64,000 nucleotides of DNA from contig NZ_VIWP01000003.1 in the NCBI RefSeq assembly GCF_007829835.1, positions 62,001 to 126,000 on the forward strand, written 5' to 3'. Position 1 is the first letter of the stretch; each line of letters starts with the position of its first letter. Positions 53,948 through 62,539 of this stretch are shown piece after piece. The position numbers and the translations under genes were made by a program. Source of the DNA: Neorhizobium alkalisoli. Lineage in GTDB: Bacteria > Pseudomonadota > Alphaproteobacteria > Rhizobiales > Rhizobiaceae. Under the pieces are notes generated by a model that searched no databases, was not told the origin of the DNA, and saw nothing but the letters and a program-made list of their open reading frames with translations.

Positions 53948-54313
53948 TCAGGCCGCCAGTTCGTAGATCGCCGTCAGCAGGGCATCATGCTGATAGGGTT
54001 TTGGCAGAAAGATCGTATTCGCCGGCAACAGGGCCGGATCGAGATTGACGACACCCGAGGTGATGATGATCGCCATGCTCGGGCGAATGGCCCTGATCCG
54101 CCGCGCCAGCTGGATTCCGTCGATAGAACCCGGCATGTCGACATCGGTGAAAAGCACGCCGATCTCATCGTGATTGCGAAACAGCACCATGGCCTCGTCG
54201 GCATTGCCGGCCTCGAAAACCAGATGCCCGACATCTTCCAGAGCATCCAGTGTCGAAAAGCGGATCAGCGGCTCGTCCTCGACAATCAGAACGGCAGGTT
54301 TCTGCGGCGCCAT
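53948..54313 (-). CDS. Single-domain response regulator
   Basis: A 121-residue receiver domain: acidic pocket IVEDEPLIR, phospho-acceptor Asp in VLFTDVDMPGS, Thr/Ser in IITSG and the Lys in FLPKPY. There is no output domain, so it acts by protein contact or as a phosphate sink. Proteins of this type often work with HWE-family histidine kinases in alphaproteobacteria. GGGAG precedes ATG 54313. The region 54314-54635 upstream holds no other gene I can support. Confidence 0.9.
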   Translation of the reverse strand: MAPQKPAVLIVEDEPLIRFSTLDALEDVGHLVFEAGNADEAMVLFRNHDEIGVLFTDVDMPGSIDGIQLARRIRAIRPSMAIIITSGVVNLDPALLPANTIFLPKPYQHDALLTAIYELAA

Positions 54314-54635
54314 GAAAATCTCCCAACAGATAAGAAGGCAGTTTTCGCATTCATGCGAATCGCCCACATCCACCACGGTTGCAGCCATGCAACACGATAT
54401 AGGCGCGATATATGAAAGCCTCTTCGTCCCGGCAAGGCATCGCGAGGCATGGCTGCACCGCGCTGTGGTTGATCTTTTGCCCCATCGGAGCACCGGAAAT
54501 TCCAGGAGATCACGCAATTGCACGCAGCGGGCGAAGAATTGATGTCAAATCGTCGCACCGAAAGGCTTGTCGGAACACACAAAGACGTGAATAGAAGGAA
54601 ATCCCACCTCTTCAATCCATATCGGGTCCGTATTC

Positions 54636-55262
54636 ATGATGGAACTTTTTACGGCAGCGGGCTTGGCGGCACTCGTCGAGGTCATTGCGATCAACCTCGT
54701 GCTCTCCGGCGACAACGCCATCGTCATCGGCCTTGCTGCGGCCGGCCTTCCTGAAAATATCCGGCAGAAGGCGATCCTGTTCGGCATCATCGCGGCAACC
54801 GTGCTGCGATTGATCTTTGCCGCCGTCACCTCCTATCTGCTCGGCATTGTCGGGCTTCAGCTTCTCGGCGGCCTTCTGCTTGCCTGGGTCTGCTGGAAGA
54901 TGTGGGGGGAATTGCGTGCCCATGACGCCGTCAGTGCCGAAGACCAGCTCGAAGCCGCCGCCAAAAACCAGCCCCAGAAGACTTTCCTTCAGGCTGCCAT
55001 GCAGATCGTCGTCGCCGACGTTTCCATGTCGCTCGACAACGTTCTTGCCGTCGCCGGTGCCGCTCAGGAACATTCGACCGTATTGATCATCGGCCTCATC
55101 GTGTCGATCGCGCTGATGGGTGTTGCCGCCAACTTCGTCGCAAAGCTTCTCAACCGCTACCGCTGGATCGCCTATCTCGGCCTTGCAGTCATTGTCTATG
55201 TGGCGATCACTATGATCTATCACGGCTTTGTCGAAGTACTGCCGCTGATACAGTCGGCCTGA
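54636..55262 (+). CDS. TerC-family integral membrane protein
   Basis: A 208-residue protein with about seven helices and the conserved acidic motifs INLVLSGDNAIVIGLA and VADVSMSLDNVLAVAG. TerC proteins are linked to tellurite resistance and manganese or calcium export. Start ATG 54636 or 54639. It is a single gene with a terminator. Confidence 0.9.
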   Translation: MMELFTAAGLAALVEVIAINLVLSGDNAIVIGLAAAGLPENIRQKAILFGIIAATVLRLIFAAVTSYLLGIVGLQLLGGLLLAWVCWKMWGELRAHDAVSAEDQLEAAAKNQPQKTFLQAAMQIVVADVSMSLDNVLAVAGAAQEHSTVLIIGLIVSIALMGVAANFVAKLLNRYRWIAYLGLAVIVYVAITMIYHGFVEVLPLIQSA

Positions 55263-55293
55263 AGCATTTATCTAGATAAGAAGTAACTCAATA

Positions 55294-55330
55294 AGACCCC
55301 GCAGATCTAGACAGACTGCGGGGCTTTTTC
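55294..55330 (+). terminator. Rho-independent terminator of the TerC-family gene
   Basis: Perfect 8-bp stem CCCCGCAG / CTGCGGGG followed by CTTTTTC. Confidence 0.88.
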
Positions 55331-55404
55331 TTTCCCGCTTCCGGACAATATGTCCGCGACTGAAACACCATTTTAAACCTTCTTCACCATCAGCTTCACT
55401 TTCA

Positions 55405-55580
55405 CTGGATCGCGGCGACAACGCGATTGAACCGGTTTCGAAACCGCCGCTACTTGAACCTCAGCCGGCATGAAGCCGGTTAGGGGCTCGCGGACCCACT
55501 ACTCGAGAGAGTTGGTGAGCCCCGTCCTGAATTCCTACTCGGGCGAGATCCGGCACGGAATTCGGACACAAGGACGGGAA
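55405..55580 (+). ncRNA. Candidate structured RNA, family not recognised
   Basis: A dense series of stems with no ORF: ATCGCG/CGCGAT (55409-55427), CGGTTTCGAAACCG (55433-55446), CCGGC/GCCGG (55465-55479), GGGGCTC/GAGCCCC (55483-55523), and a two-part long stem, CCGTCCT-GAATTCC (55522-55535) pairing with GGAATTC (55557-55563) and AGGACGG (55571-55577). It could be a small RNA or the 5' leader of the downstream membrane-protein/secDF transcript. Strand and ends are inferred. Confidence 0.45.
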
Positions 55581-55688
55581 AGGCCCGGCTCAAGACTTCA
55601 TTGACCATGGCAGACCACTCCTTTAGAAGCGGGCATTCTTCCGAAGCAGGCACTTCGGCTTACGTGAACGATCCGGAGCGGGTTTGGG

Positions 55689-56099
55689 ATGGCAGTGTTT
55701 CCAGGGGAAGCACTTGAGGTGACGCAGAACGCGCAGGAAAAAGCCCTGTCGCGCTGGTCCGTCCTTGCCGCAGCTCTTCTGATCGCGATGATCGGCCTGT
55801 TTTCGGTCGGCACCCGTGAAAGCCAGGCCGAACGCAGCGTTCATTCTTCCAACAAGGCCGACGGTCAGCAGATTTCGCGACGCGATCCGATACGCGCGAT
55901 CGTTGTTCTGGAACGGCGCGATGCCGGCGCAAACCATTGGCAGAATGCCGATGCTGCCGCACCGCCCGCCGCCTGGTCCACTGCATTTTCGGCCTTCAAG
56001 CTCGCCAAGCCGGCGACAATCGCCTTTGTCAGAAGCCCGACCGATTTCTGGCCCGCCCCCCTGCCCCGCGCGCCGCCTTGCCCGGAAGCTGTCATCTGA
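55689..56099 (+). CDS. Hypothetical protein with one N-terminal membrane segment
   Basis: A 136-residue ORF: MAVFPGEALEVTQNAQEKALSRW, a hydrophobic helix SVLAAALLIAMIGLFSVGT, then an extracytoplasmic part rich in Ala/Pro/Arg. No family recognised. Codon usage looks similar to neighbours, but the ribosome binding site is poor. It may be coded upstream of secDF as a small accessory protein or be a chance ORF. Confidence 0.5.
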   Translation: MAVFPGEALEVTQNAQEKALSRWSVLAAALLIAMIGLFSVGTRESQAERSVHSSNKADGQQISRRDPIRAIVVLERRDAGANHWQNADAAAPPAAWSTAFSAFKLAKPATIAFVRSPTDFWPAPLPRAPPCPEAVI

Positions 56100-56177
56100 C
56101 GCACCTGACGACTTGAAAAGCATATCTGCCCGTGACCGCCGACGCTGCGTGACCTGGGCCAAGCAGGATTGATAGAC

Positions 56178-58694
56178 ATGAGAAATTCCCGTTGGCTGGT
56201 GGCGACCTACGCCATCGTCATCTTTATCGGCATTCTGATTGCCTTGCCGAATGCGGTCCCGCAATCGGTGCTCGACCGCATGCCGTCCTGGCTGCCGCAT
56301 AGCCGCGTTTCGCTTGGTCTCGACCTCCGCGGCGGCTCGCACCTCGTTCTCGAAGTAGATCGTGCCGATCTGATCAACGAACGCGTCCAGAGCCTGCTTC
56401 AGGAAAGCCGCCGCATCCTGCGCGAAAAGAACATCCAGACCTCGGCAATCCGCCGCGCTGGCGACGCGGTTGTCGTGACGCTGCGTGATCCGGCCCAGCG
56501 CGCCCAGGCCGTGACCGAGCTGCAGACGCTGTCCAACCCGATCACCACCACGACCTCGGTCGGCGCAAGCGATCTCGCGATCTCCACGCCGAGCGACAAT
56601 TCGATTTCGATCGCCCAGACCGAAGCCGGCATCAACGCCCATATCACCGGCGCCGTCGAGCAGAGCCTTGAAATCATCCGCCAACGTATCGACCAGGTCG
56701 GCGTTGCCGAACCGACGATCCAGCGCATCGGCTCCGACCGCGTCCTGGTCCAGCTGCCGGGCGAACAGGATCCGACCCGCCTGCGCCAGCTGCTTGGCTC
56801 CACCGCCAAGATGAGCTTCCACCTTCTCGGCGACCAGGGCCAGCCCGGCGTCACCATGCTGTCGGACGAGCGCGGCAACCAGTATCCGGTTCTCGATCGC
56901 GTCGAACTCTCGGGCGACCGCCTGACCGATGCGCGCGCCGCCTTCGACCAGCAGTCCCGCCAGCCGATCGTCACCTTCCGCTTTGACACCGCCGGTGCCG
57001 CACGCTTTGCGCAGATCACACAGGCCAATGTCGGCAAGCCCTTTGCCATCGTTCTCGACAACAAGGTTTTGAGCGCGCCAGTCATCCAGACGCCGATCAC
57101 CGGCGGTTCGGGCCAGATTTCGGGCAGCTTCACGCCTGAAGAAACCACGACGCTCTCGGCCCTGCTGCGCGCCGGCTCGCTGCCGGCCAAGCTGACGGTC
57201 ATCGAAGAGCGCACGGTTGGTGCCGACCTTGGCGCCGACGCGATCCAGATGGGTATCTATACCGGTCTGATCGGCCTCGTCCTCGTCATCGCCTTCATCT
57301 TCGCGCTCTACGGCACTTGGGGTCTCCTTGCCAATATCGCGCTGATCATCCACACGATCCTGACCTTCTCGGCCCTGACCCTGGTCGGCGCAACGCTGAC
57401 CCTGCCGGGTATCGCCGGTATCGTTCTCGGCATCGGTCTTGCGGTCGACGCGAACGTTCTGATCAACGAACGTATCCGCGAAGAATCGCGCAAGGGCAAA
57501 AGCGCCTTTGCTGCGATCGACACCGGCTTCAACCGCGCCTATTCGACGATCATCGACGGCAATGTTACCGCCCTGATCGCCGCCGCCATCCTCTTCTACT
57601 TCGGCTCCGGCCCGGTCCGTGGCTTCGCGGTCACGATGGCGCTCGGCCTGATCATCTCCATGTTCACCTCGGTCGCCTTCGTCCGCGTTTCGATGATCGC
57701 GCTTGCCGGCCGCATGAAGATGAAGACGATCAACATCCGTCCGCTCATCCCGTTCAACCCCTACGACAAGCACATCCAGTTCATGAAGGCGCGCTTCTTC
57801 GGCGTGGGCGTTTCCGCCCTCCTGTCGCTCGCCTCGGTCGTGCTGTTCTTCCATCCGGGCCTCAATTACGGCGTCGACTTCCGCGGCGGCATCCAGATGT
57901 CCGTCCGCACGCAAGGGACGGCCGATCTCGCAAAGTTCCGCGAAGGCCTGAATACGCTCGGCCTTGGTGAAATCACGCTGCAGTCCTTCGGTGATGCCAA
58001 CAGCCTGCTTGTCCGCGCCCAGCGCCAGGAAGGCGGCGAGGAAGCGCAGACCGCAGCCGTCACCAAGCTGAAGGATGAAGTCGTCAAGATCGATCCGACG
58101 GCAACCGTGTCGGGCACCGACGTCGTCGGTCCGAAGGTTTCCGGCGAACTCCAGACGGCAGGCTTCCTGTCGGTCTTCATCGCCAGCGTCGCGATGCTGA
58201 TCTATATCTGGGTCCGCTTCGAATGGCCCTTTGCGGTCGGCGCCATCATCACGCTGGTGCTTGATATCACCAAGCTGATCGGCTTCTTCGCGATTACGGG
58301 CCTCGACTTCAACCTGACGGCCATCGCAGCAGTCCTGACGATGGTCGGCTACTCGGTCAACGACAAGGTCGTGGTCTACGACCGCATGCGTGAAAACATG
58401 CGGCTCTACAAGTCGATGCCGCTGCGCGAACTGATCGACAAGTCGATCAACGAAACCCTGGCACGAAGCATCTATACCAACGCGACCGCCTTCCTGGCGC
58501 TTGTACCGATGGCGATCTGGGGCGGCAGTGCCGTTGCCAGCTTCGCGATCCCGATGGTGTTCGGCATTCTCGTGGCCGGTGCATCGTCGATCTTCATCGC
58601 AGCACCGATCCTGCTCTTCCTCGGCGACTGGCGCACCCGCCACCGCGCCCACAAGCCGGAAGCGACGGACGACAAGCAGGTTACCAAGGCCTGA
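56178..58694 (+). CDS. secDF: Fused protein translocase subunit SecDF
   Basis: An 838-residue fusion of SecD (about 1-510) and SecF (about 530-838). These subunits use the proton gradient to help pull exported proteins through SecYEG. Seen: D1 motif SLGLDLRGGSHLVLEVD, the SecD D4-region GLAVDANVLINERIREE, and the SecF copy YGVDFRGGIQM and MVGYSVNDKVVVYDRMRE. The fused form is common in rhizobia. ATG 56178 (MRNSRWL) starts the first membrane helix. Confidence 0.95.
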   Translation: MRNSRWLVATYAIVIFIGILIALPNAVPQSVLDRMPSWLPHSRVSLGLDLRGGSHLVLEVDRADLINERVQSLLQESRRILREKNIQTSAIRRAGDAVVVTLRDPAQRAQAVTELQTLSNPITTTTSVGASDLAISTPSDNSISIAQTEAGINAHITGAVEQSLEIIRQRIDQVGVAEPTIQRIGSDRVLVQLPGEQDPTRLRQLLGSTAKMSFHLLGDQGQPGVTMLSDERGNQYPVLDRVELSGDRLTDARAAFDQQSRQPIVTFRFDTAGAARFAQITQANVGKPFAIVLDNKVLSAPVIQTPITGGSGQISGSFTPEETTTLSALLRAGSLPAKLTVIEERTVGADLGADAIQMGIYTGLIGLVLVIAFIFALYGTWGLLANIALIIHTILTFSALTLVGATLTLPGIAGIVLGIGLAVDANVLINERIREESRKGKSAFAAIDTGFNRAYSTIIDGNVTALIAAAILFYFGSGPVRGFAVTMALGLIISMFTSVAFVRVSMIALAGRMKMKTINIRPLIPFNPYDKHIQFMKARFFGVGVSALLSLASVVLFFHPGLNYGVDFRGGIQMSVRTQGTADLAKFREGLNTLGLGEITLQSFGDANSLLVRAQRQEGGEEAQTAAVTKLKDEVVKIDPTATVSGTDVVGPKVSGELQTAGFLSVFIASVAMLIYIWVRFEWPFAVGAIITLVLDITKLIGFFAITGLDFNLTAIAAVLTMVGYSVNDKVVVYDRMRENMRLYKSMPLRELIDKSINETLARSIYTNATAFLALVPMAIWGGSAVASFAIPMVFGILVAGASSIFIAAPILLFLGDWRTRHRAHKPEATDDKQVTKA

Positions 58695-58715
58695 TCCAGG
58701 GTTACCGATAATGAG

Positions 58716-58745
58716 AAAAGGGCGGACCGGTTTCCGCCCTTTTTC
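58716..58745 (+). terminator. Rho-independent terminator of secDF
   Basis: Stem AAAAGGGCGGA with TTCCGCCCTTTTT, directly after the secDF stop. Confidence 0.9.
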
Positions 58746-58802
58746 ATATTGCCGGAACCTTACGTTCCGGCGCGCTTAGCATCATCTGCTGAAAGCTAGA
58801 GA

Positions 58803-59243
58803 ATGGTCGATCTCGCCGCCTATGCCGGGTTGTTCGCTGCGGCCTTCATCGCAGCCACACTGCTTCCGATGCAGTCGGAAGCGGTTCTGGTCGCCATGAT
58901 CCTCAGTGATCATTATTCGCTGGCAGCCCTCGTCCTGACGGCCTCAATCGGCAATACGCTTGGAGCCGCGGTCAACTGGCTGCTCGGCCGCTACATCGAA
59001 ACCTTTCGCGAAAAACGCTGGTTTCCCGTTGGCCCGCAAAAGCTCGAAAAGGCGCAAAACTGGTATCGCCGTTATGGCAGATGGTCGCTTCTGTTCAGCT
59101 GGCTGCCGATCGGCGGCGATGCTCTCACCGTCGTTGCCGGCGTGCTGAAAGAGCCGTTCTGGATCTTCCTTGCTCTGGTCTTCATCGGCAAGGCCGCCCG
59201 CTATGCGGTACTGGCTGCCGCAACGCTCGGCATTGTCGGCTGA
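58803..59243 (+). CDS. YqaA-family (DedA-like) membrane protein
   Basis: A 146-residue protein with four helices and the family pattern LLPMQSEAVLVAMIL, ASIGNTLGAAVNWLLGRYIE and RYGRWSLLFSWLPIGGDALTVVAGVL, which resembles the SNARE-associated/DedA domain. Role unknown; DedA relatives act in lipid transport and envelope integrity. A short single gene. Confidence 0.87.
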   Translation: MVDLAAYAGLFAAAFIAATLLPMQSEAVLVAMILSDHYSLAALVLTASIGNTLGAAVNWLLGRYIETFREKRWFPVGPQKLEKAQNWYRRYGRWSLLFSWLPIGGDALTVVAGVLKEPFWIFLALVFIGKAARYAVLAAATLGIVG

Positions 59244-59349
59244 CGTTACGGCAGGCTTGCGCCCAACGAAACTCGCGTCCCGGTCTGGAACATTCGGCCG
59301 CCGCTTCCATTGAGAATGGCAGGAATGTCAGTGCGATGGAGGAACCGCG

Positions 59350-60720
59350 ATGACGGACAGGATCGAAAAGGCCGGGATCACCCAACCGACGGGAGAGACG
59401 CCGGAACTGAAACGGGTGATGGGGCCGGGCCTGCTGCTGCTCTTCATCATCGGTGACATTCTCGGTACCGGCATCTATGCGCTGACCGGACAGGTGGCCG
59501 CCAAGGTCGGTGGTGTCGTCTGGCTGCCTTTCCTGATCGCCTTTATCGTCGCGCTCCTGACCGCCTGCAGCTATCTCGAACTGGTAACAAAATACCCCAA
59601 GGCCGCCGGTGCCGCGCTCTACACGCACAAGGCTTTCGGCGTGCATTTCATCACCTTCCTCGTGGCTTTTGCGGTCATGTCCTCCGGCATCACGTCGGCG
59701 GCCACGGCATCCCGTGCCTTCGCCTCGAACTTTTCCGCGACCATCGGCCTTGATCTCGGCAGTTTCGGCGTCCCGCTGATTGCGGTCGGCTTCATCGCTC
59801 TGGTGGCTGCGATCAACTTTCGCGGGGTCGGCGAAAGCGTCAAGATGAACGTCGTCCTTACCATGGTCGAGGTCACCGGTCTTCTCATCATCATCGGCAT
59901 TGGCCTTTGGGCGATCGCTGGCGGACAGGGCGATTTTTCGCGCGCATGGACATTTGCAACGCCGGAGGGTTCCGGAACATTCTGGCCCGTCGTCGCCGCA
60001 ACCGGCCTCGCCTTTTTCGCCATGGTCGGTTTCGAGGATTCCGTCAACATGGCCGAGGAATGCAAGGAGCCGAGCCGGCTTTTCCCGAAAGTCCTGCTGA
60101 CCGGTCTTGCCATCACCGGCGTGATCTATGTCCTCGTCGCGATCTCGGCGATCACGCTGGTACCGGCCGATCAGCTTGGCGAAGGCGAAACGCCGCTTCT
60201 GAAGGTCATCCAGGCCGGCGCACCCGCCTTCCCGATCGGTATCTTCGCCGTCATCACCATGTTCGCCGTCGCCAATTCGGCACTGATCAACATGATGATG
60301 GCAAGCCGGCTGATCTACGGCATGGCGCGCGAAGGCGTCGTGCCGGAAATGCTCGGCAAGGTCCATGCCGGCCGCCGCACGCCTTATGTGGCGATCATCT
60401 TCACGTCGCTGCTGGCCGTCGCCCTCATCCTGTTTGCCGGCGGTGTCCCGGCGCTGGGCGGCACGACGGCACTGCTTCTGCTCTGCGTCTTTGCCATCGT
60501 CAATGTCGCCGTACTGGTGCTGCGCAAGGACAAGGTCGAGCACAAGCATTTTCGCACGCCGACCGTGCTGCCTGTACTCGGCACAATCTCCTGCGTTTTC
60601 CTGGCAGGCCCTTGGGCCGGGCGTGACCCGATCCAATACGCCATCGCCGCCTGCCTCATCGGCCTCGGTGTCATCCTGTGGCTGGCAACGATACGGTTGA
60701 TGCGGACGGCAGAAGCCTGA
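59350..60720 (+). CDS. APC-superfamily amino acid permease
   Basis: A 456-residue permease with about twelve helices and the N-terminal signature LLFIIGDILGTGIYALTGQVA. Later FFAMVGFEDSVNMAEECKEPSRLFP is the conserved APC loop motif. It imports an amino acid or amine; the substrate is unknown. GGAGGAACCGCG precedes the ATG. It abuts the convergent HAD gene. Confidence 0.92.
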   Translation: MTDRIEKAGITQPTGETPELKRVMGPGLLLLFIIGDILGTGIYALTGQVAAKVGGVVWLPFLIAFIVALLTACSYLELVTKYPKAAGAALYTHKAFGVHFITFLVAFAVMSSGITSAATASRAFASNFSATIGLDLGSFGVPLIAVGFIALVAAINFRGVGESVKMNVVLTMVEVTGLLIIIGIGLWAIAGGQGDFSRAWTFATPEGSGTFWPVVAATGLAFFAMVGFEDSVNMAEECKEPSRLFPKVLLTGLAITGVIYVLVAISAITLVPADQLGEGETPLLKVIQAGAPAFPIGIFAVITMFAVANSALINMMMASRLIYGMAREGVVPEMLGKVHAGRRTPYVAIIFTSLLAVALILFAGGVPALGGTTALLLLCVFAIVNVAVLVLRKDKVEHKHFRTPTVLPVLGTISCVFLAGPWAGRDPIQYAIAACLIGLGVILWLATIRLMRTAEA

Positions 60721-61440
60721 TCAGGCTTTCGCAACAATCGAGATCGCGCCGTCTGCATCGACATGCGGCGCGACCTGCAGATAATTCCGAATGCGGAAAT
60801 GACCGCCTTCGACCGGATGCGAATGGGTTTCGGTGATCACCATCACCTCGGCACCAGACGCCTCGCCGGCCTTAATCCCGGCAGACACATCCTCGAACAC
60901 CATGACATCGGAAGACGCGAAACCCAGCCGCTGCGCGCCGAGCTTATATCCCTGCGGATCCGGTTTGCCGACGGTCACGTCTTCCGCGGTAACGAGATGG
61001 CGCGGCTGCGGCAGGCCGGCTGCAGCCAGTCGTGCCCTCGCCAGTTCGAGCGGTGAGGAAGTAACGATGCCCCATTGCTCCGGCGGCAGTGCCGCCAGGA
61101 ACTCGGCCGCGCCGGGGATCGGCACGACCCCTTCCAGATCCTCGATCTCTCCGCGAAGAATCTTTTCCGCCTCGACTGCCGGATCGACGCCCGGAAGGTT
61201 CAGCGAGGTGATCGTATCGATGCCGCGCTTGCCATGCATGAAGGGCAGGAATTTTTCGACATCGAGCCCCTGTGCCTCCGCCCAGCGGCCCCAGACCCTT
61301 TCGGCCGCCGCAATCGAATTCAGGATCGTGCCATCCATGTCGAAGAGAAAGCCGCGATAGGAGCGGGTCGGCAGGACGGGATTTTCGGATGCGGAAGAAG
61401 ACAAGGCGGGCTCCTGAACAGGCCGTCCGGAATCGGACAT
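60721..61440 (-). CDS. HAD-superfamily phosphatase
   Basis: A 239-residue hydrolase: nucleophile motif FLFDMDGTILNS, motif II IVTSSPLE, Lys in VGKPDPQGYKLGAQ and motif III VFEDVSAGIKAG. It resembles small sugar- or glycerol-phosphate phosphatases. ATG 61440 gives a ~25-residue leader before the first motif; the ribosome binding site is weak, so the start could be later. It ends one base from the convergent permease stop. Confidence 0.88.
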   Translation of the reverse strand: MSDSGRPVQEPALSSSASENPVLPTRSYRGFLFDMDGTILNSIAAAERVWGRWAEAQGLDVEKFLPFMHGKRGIDTITSLNLPGVDPAVEAEKILRGEIEDLEGVVPIPGAAEFLAALPPEQWGIVTSSPLELARARLAAAGLPQPRHLVTAEDVTVGKPDPQGYKLGAQRLGFASSDVMVFEDVSAGIKAGEASGAEVMVITETHSHPVEGGHFRIRNYLQVAPHVDADGAISIVAKA

Positions 61441-61585
61441 CAAAACTCTTGTGCCCCTTCCGAGTAAACGCTGCGGCCGGCCGATGCAATCACTGCTTCC
61501 GTTGCGTGACGATAACCGATAGCCGGCTTTCCAGTCTCTTGCCGCTGCGCTAGAACTGAAACATGTCTTGAGGGAGGACAAGTGC

Positions 61586-62356
61586 ATGATGGAGATTTCG
61601 GCGCTTTACGCGGACCTGTCGGATTGCGGCGTGCTTGTCACCGGCGGCGGTTCCGGCATCGGTGCGGCGCTGGTCGAGGGTTTTGCCCGCCAGGGCGCCC
61701 GCGTCGCCTTCATCGATTATGCGGATGGCCCGAGCCAGGAGCTTGCCGCGCGCCTGTCGGTGACATCCCCTCACCCGGTCCTCTACCTCAATGCCGATCT
61801 GCGCGACGTCGCAGCAACGAAAAACGCCGTCGATACGGCCGCCGAACAGCTCGGTTCGCTTTCCGTCCTCGTCAACAATGCCGGCTGGGACGACCGGCAC
61901 GATTTCGATACCGTGACCGAGGAATACTGGGACAAAAGCCAGGCGATCAACCTGAAACAGGTGTTTTTCGCGTCTCAGGCTGCCGTCCCCCATATGCGCC
62001 GCGCCGGTGGCGGAACGATCGTCAACTTTTCGTCGATCGCCTATCTGCTCAATATGGGAGAAATGCCCGCCTACACGACCGCCAAGGCCGCCATTATCGG
62101 CCTGACGAAAAGCCTGGCTGGCCGGCTCGGGCCTGAAAACATCCGCGTCAACGCCATCCTGCCCGGCATGATCGTCACGGAACGTCAGAAGGAGCTCTGG
62201 CTGACGGAGGACGGCATGTCGGCCATGGTGGCGCGGCAATGCCTGAAACGTCTGCTGCTGACTGAAGATCTCGTCGGCCCCTGCCTCTTCCTCGCCTCGA
62301 AAGCTTCCTCCGCCATGACCGCCCAGACGATCGTCATCGACGGTGGCGCGCTCTGA
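61586..62356 (+). CDS. Short-chain dehydrogenase/reductase (SDR)
   Basis: A 256-residue classical SDR: cofactor motif VTGGGSGIGAAL, NNAGWDD, catalytic Ser in FSSIAYLL and Y-x3-K in AYTTAKAA. Likely NAD(H)-dependent (acidic residue in FIDYADG). The substrate is unknown; sugar and polyol dehydrogenases are similar. GGGAGG lies 8 nt before ATG 61586. Confidence 0.92.
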   Translation: MMEISALYADLSDCGVLVTGGGSGIGAALVEGFARQGARVAFIDYADGPSQELAARLSVTSPHPVLYLNADLRDVAATKNAVDTAAEQLGSLSVLVNNAGWDDRHDFDTVTEEYWDKSQAINLKQVFFASQAAVPHMRRAGGGTIVNFSSIAYLLNMGEMPAYTTAKAAIIGLTKSLAGRLGPENIRVNAILPGMIVTERQKELWLTEDGMSAMVARQCLKRLLLTEDLVGPCLFLASKASSAMTAQTIVIDGGAL

Positions 62357-62384
62357 ACAACCGATCTGCCCGTTAAAACGAGAT

Positions 62385-62439
62385 CGGCGGCGAGCGGCGC
62401 GCATCTACCCCCACGATAGATGCACTCCGATCGCCGCCG
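62385..62439. repeat. Imperfect long palindrome after the SDR gene
   Basis: CGGCGGCGA / TCGCCGCCG arms enclose a second perfect pair GCATCTA / TAGATGC with a 9-nt loop. There is no T tract. It may form the 3' end of the SDR transcript. Confidence 0.5.
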
Positions 62440-62485
62440 TTCCTGCATGAACCTGCACGGCCGACGAGCCGGACAGGGATGATGT

Positions 62486-62528
62486 GAAAAAGCCGCGCGG
62501 GATACGACTGGAGAGATCCCGCGCGGCC
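62486..62528 (-). terminator. Rho-independent terminator of the RND gene
   Basis: On the minus strand a perfect 12-bp stem GCCGCGCGGGAT / ATCCCGCGCGGC is followed by TTTTT, 12 nt after the RND stop codon. Confidence 0.88.
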
Positions 62529-62539
62529 TGGAGGCCAGC

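Noticed and set aside
54314..54635. yybP-ykoY (manganese) riboswitch before the TerC-family gene
   Set aside because: I looked for the paired consensus elements in the leader and did not find them.
55623..58652. 1009-codon open frame antisense to secDF
   Set aside because: Its translation is dominated by Asp, Arg, Gly and His, typical of the antisense frame of a GC-rich gene; the plus-strand SecDF is unmistakable.
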